Shown here: positions 61,333 through 64,000 of the stretch, in pieces | Layout of the letters: each line of letters starts with the position of its first letter | Position numbering within the stretch: position 1 is the first letter of the stretch | Assembly: GCA_025558095.1 (NCBI GenBank) | Contig: JAIVFI010000026.1 | Location: 1 to 64,000 of the forward strand | Reading direction: 5' to 3' | Length of the DNA stretch: 64,000 nucleotides | Source: Hyaloraphidium curvatum | Lineage: Eukaryota; Monoblepharomycota; Hyaloraphidiomycetes; Hyaloraphidiales; Hyaloraphidiaceae | Position numbers and translations under genes: made by a program | Notes under the pieces: model-generated | The model's database searches: none | What the model was told of the DNA's origin: nothing | The model's input: the letters and a program-made list of their open reading frames with translations, nothing else

Positions 61333-62960
61333 TTTTCAGCGGCCGTTTGGGGCCGTCCGGCGCGTTCGCCGCACGTCCAGTGGGATCCGCTCACGCGCGC
61401 TCAGCGGCTACGGCCTCGGCATTCCGCGACCGCGGCCTCCGGCAGAGAGACGTCGCGTAACGGCGCCGCTGAGAGCGGGCCGCGAAGGGCGCGGGGGGCG
61501 AAGCCGCACAGTCCCCTCGGCCGCCTGGGCGCCAAGCCGTCCCCGCCCGCCCGCAGCCGCCCCGCCTTCGCCGCACCGTGCGCGCGCGCCGCGCCCTTCT
61601 GAGACCGCGCCGGCGCGCGTCGGTCGGCCCCGGCGCCCGTGGCCCGGCGCGGCCAGCGGCCCCCGTGCGTGCCCGACCGCCGGCGCCGCCCGTCCGCCCG
61701 CCCGCCGGGGTCCCGTTCCGCACGGTGCCGGTCCCGCGACGGCCGGCCTCGCCTCGGAGGCTGTCCTGCCGGCCGCAGTAGCCGGGTCACCAAATAGCCT
61801 CAACGAGGTCGAGTAGGATACGTGCGGGCTGAAGCGGTCGGGGCCCGACCAACAACCATCCGTGGCGAAAAACTCCCCGCCCGCCCTGCCGCCTCCCGCG
61901 GCCGCCAGGCTCCCGGACTCCCACCGCCGCACTGGGCACGCTCCCGTCCAGTTTCTCCGCCGGTGGGCGCCCCGGCGGCCCCGTCCCAACCGCTTGGAAG
62001 CGGCGAATGGTGGCAGCCAAGCCCATCCCCGGCGGATCGGCCACCGGCTTGCGCATGGCTTTGCACGGCAGCCGGGCCATCCGCGTTCAACCGGGCTATT
62101 CCGGACGCCGCTCTGGTCCCCGTGGCACGTTTTGTCCCACCAACAGCGCGGCTCCCCTCGCCCGCGGCCCGTCCCTAGGAGGTTTTTCCCGCCTTCGGGC
62201 AACAACCCCCGGCCCCGCCCATCCCGGCTCGCCAACCCCCAGGGCCCACGCCATCCACGTCTCCGACCCCTCTCCCGCCCAACCGACCCCCCGACCTGCC
62301 CCGCAGCCTCCCCTCCCCTCCCCGGCTGCCGCAGCCGCATTTGCCCGCCCTGGCTGCCGCGGCCACGCACTTCGCCACACCCCCCCCCCTTCCCACCCCC
62401 CTCCCTCCCCTCCCCGCCCTCGCAATCATCGGCGGCAAGCTACGCACGCGCCCGGGCGGCCCGGCACGGGCCCGGATGCGTCCGCCGTGCGGGGGCGGCG
62501 GTGCGCTGCCGCAGCATCCAGGGGGAGGTTGCCGCCGGAACCCGCCCGGCCGCGGTCCGCCTTGCCGCCCGGCTGGCTTGGCCTCCGATTACCCGGACGC
62601 TGCCGGCCGTTCGCGAGAACCGCCCCGCGGGCGGCGGTGGGGTCAAGGCACGGTGGACCCTCGGTGTCCCTTGGTCCCCTCAGCTCCCTCCGCCACACGG
62701 CACGTGAAATAACCGGGATATATTGCGGCCGCCCCCGCAGCGCCGCGAACGGATGACTAGATGCCCGGATGCCCAGACGACTAGAATGATATAGGACCCA
62801 GTTGCTCCCCCATGCAGCCGCGCTGCACGCTCCCCCGGCCCCCACCCTGTCCCCCCCACGGGACCACTCACGCGACGGTAAAGTACAGCGGGTACGCCCT
62901 CCCCGCCTCCGAAAACTCGACGTCTGCGCACCCCGGGCGGCACACCGTTAGCTTCCCCCC
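61333..62960. other. Long GC-rich intergenic region upstream of PacC
   Basis: About 1.6 kb of very GC-rich, Pro/Ala/Arg-coding-looking sequence in all frames, with C-runs (e.g. near 62385-62410). Frames on both strands are long but low-complexity and contradictory, so no gene is called. It may be regulatory DNA of the two flanking minus-strand genes. Confidence 0.35.
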
Positions 62961-64000
62961 TCACTGCGCCGCGCGACGCAAAAGGCACCCACAATCCTGC
63001 CACGCCACGTTCCCCTTGACGTCCCACGCCATGGCCACCAGCTCGTGGGCCCCCGGTGCCAGCTGCGCCGTGTCGAGCGCGAAGGAGCCGCCGTAGGTCA
63101 CGATGTTGCCCGGGAACATCACTTCGTGGACGACGGTGCCGTCCAGCGTCAGCTCGAAGCGGGCGAGGGGGACCGCGGAGCCCAGGGCGGTCACCGCGTT
63201 GCCCGGCCTGAGGCGGTACCGCACCTCCTGCATCCCCCTGGGCACCTGCGGCCCCGGCCGGAGGAGCAATTTGGGGAACAGCGGGTGCGTGGAGTCGACG
63301 GGCACGCACTCGCTCGTGAGATCGAGGGGGTTGGCCCGCTCGCACGGGACCTCGGTCGAGAAGTTGCCGACGGCGGTGATCTTCGCGAGGGGGCCCGCCG
63401 AGGTGGTGGTGGCGCGGGGGTGGAAGCTGGGGGGCAGGGCGGGGAACCACGTCGGTGCTGGATCGGGGGTTCGGTCAGCGGATGCACCGCGGCGGGGGGA
63501 GCGGAGGAGGTACCTCGCAGCTCGGCGTTGTCAGCGGGCGTCCCCGTCCTCGCGAAATCCAGCTCCAGGTGCGCGCCCGTGAGGAACCCGTCGTTGGCGA
63601 AGGAAAACCTGAACGTGTGGTTTCCCGGCGCCGCCAACGAAGCCGCGAGCGCCGCGTCCAGGTACAGCACAAAGTGGTTCGCCGGCGCCGACCTGTTCAT
63701 GGCGTCCGGGTACACGTTGGTGAAGTCCCTCCCAGCCCTCCAGAAGCTCCCGTTGAACACGGGGAGCACCGCCGTGCCGTCGACGAGGATGGTGTCGTTC
63801 TTGCTCCACGCGAGCGTGCCGTTGTCGGGCTGGAACCGGTACATGAACCTGCCCCCCCGCACCTGCCCCGGCGGCAGCGCGCCCGCCACCTGCACCGTGG
63901 CGACGCCGCCAAAGGACGAAAGCTGCTTCCACGAGGCATCGAGCTGCTCCCACGCGCGGAAGTTGCGCGTGACCGAATCCGGCGCGGGCCCGTCGAACCC
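62961..64000 (-). CDS. Secreted/extracellular beta-rich protein, partial
   Basis: The gene enters from beyond the right edge and ends at 62961. Readable pieces: SVTRNFRAWEQLDASWKQLS, GGRFMYRFQPDNGTLAWSKN, VDGTAVLPVFNGSFWRAGRD, NHFVLYLDAALAASLAAPGN, HTFRFSFANDGFLTGAHLEL. A 56-bp intron (63458-63513) leads to PTWFPALPPSFHPR and then VRYRLRPGNAVTALGSAVPL, ARFELTLDGTVVHEVMFPGN, IVTYGGSFALDTAQLAPGAH and ELVAMAWDVKGNVAWQDCGC. Asn-glycosylation sites and repeated strand patterns (LDGT..., ...GNHTFRF / GAHELVAMAWD) suggest two similar beta-sandwich repeats of an extracellular carbohydrate- or ligand-binding protein. Family unknown. Confidence 0.6.

Noticed and set aside
61408-62370. 320-codon frame and several overlapping frames in the GC-rich region upstream of PacC
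   Set aside because: Low-complexity Arg/Gly/Pro frames open on both strands with no motif or splice support.
1-64000. CRISPR arrays, bacterial operons, Shine-Dalgarno sites
   Set aside because: Intron-containing genes and fungal families show a eukaryotic nuclear sequence; no spaced direct-repeat array was seen.

Overview
The window looks like nuclear DNA of a GC-rich fungus, most likely an early-diverging (zoosporic, chytrid or monoblepharid-like) lineage. The evidence is short GT-AG introns of about 40-65 bp (many with a CTGAC/CTGAT branch-like element), a PacC/Rim101 zinc-finger regulator, two Zn2Cys6 regulators, hybrid histidine kinases with fungal layout, a Sec1 protein, a SWEET sugar carrier (uncommon in Dikarya), DGAT2 and a FUSC-like exporter. 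The lineage is inferred; no ribosomal or other decisive marker is present. Most genes are intron-containing, so their exons lie in different reading frames.

Layout. 0-11.7 kb: end of a hybrid kinase, a secreted Thr-rich protein, a peroxiredoxin-like protein, an antibiotic-monooxygenase-fold protein, a glycosyltransferase-like unknown, a polytopic membrane protein, an Old Yellow Enzyme-type flavin oxidoreductase, a trypsin, a SixA-type histidine phosphatase and a CinA-type amidase. 12-17 kb: a cytochrome P450, then a DGAT2 acyltransferase gene broken by about 1.3 kb of mitochondrial-type DNA carrying a cox2 5' end and another ORF. 17-27 kb: LRR fragment, Sec1, the first copy of a two-gene unknown module, a Zn2Cys6 factor and a FUSC-like transporter. 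27-36 kb: two disordered Pro/Ser/Arg proteins, an MFS sugar-type porter, an F-box fragment, and the second, inverted copy of the module. 36-50 kb: hybrid histidine kinase, second Zn2Cys6 factor, CotH-kinase-like protein, GH5 glucanase, a large type I membrane protein, a DsbA-like protein. 50-64 kb: two F-box proteins, SWEET, alanine aminotransferase, tRNA-Cys plus a tRNA-like relic, an F-box/LRR gene, PacC and a partial extracellular protein.

The most unusual content is (1) the duplicated convergent gene pair at 20.5-21.7 kb and 35.1-36.2 kb. Its larger gene has about 570 bp without a single difference between copies, while its small coiled-coil/membrane partner has diverged strongly yet keeps an identical 8-nt first exon. 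(2) The mitochondrial insert splits DGAT2 exactly inside a conserved motif, with a 5-bp repeat (TACAT) at both edges; two in-frame stops elsewhere in the gene suggest it is dead.
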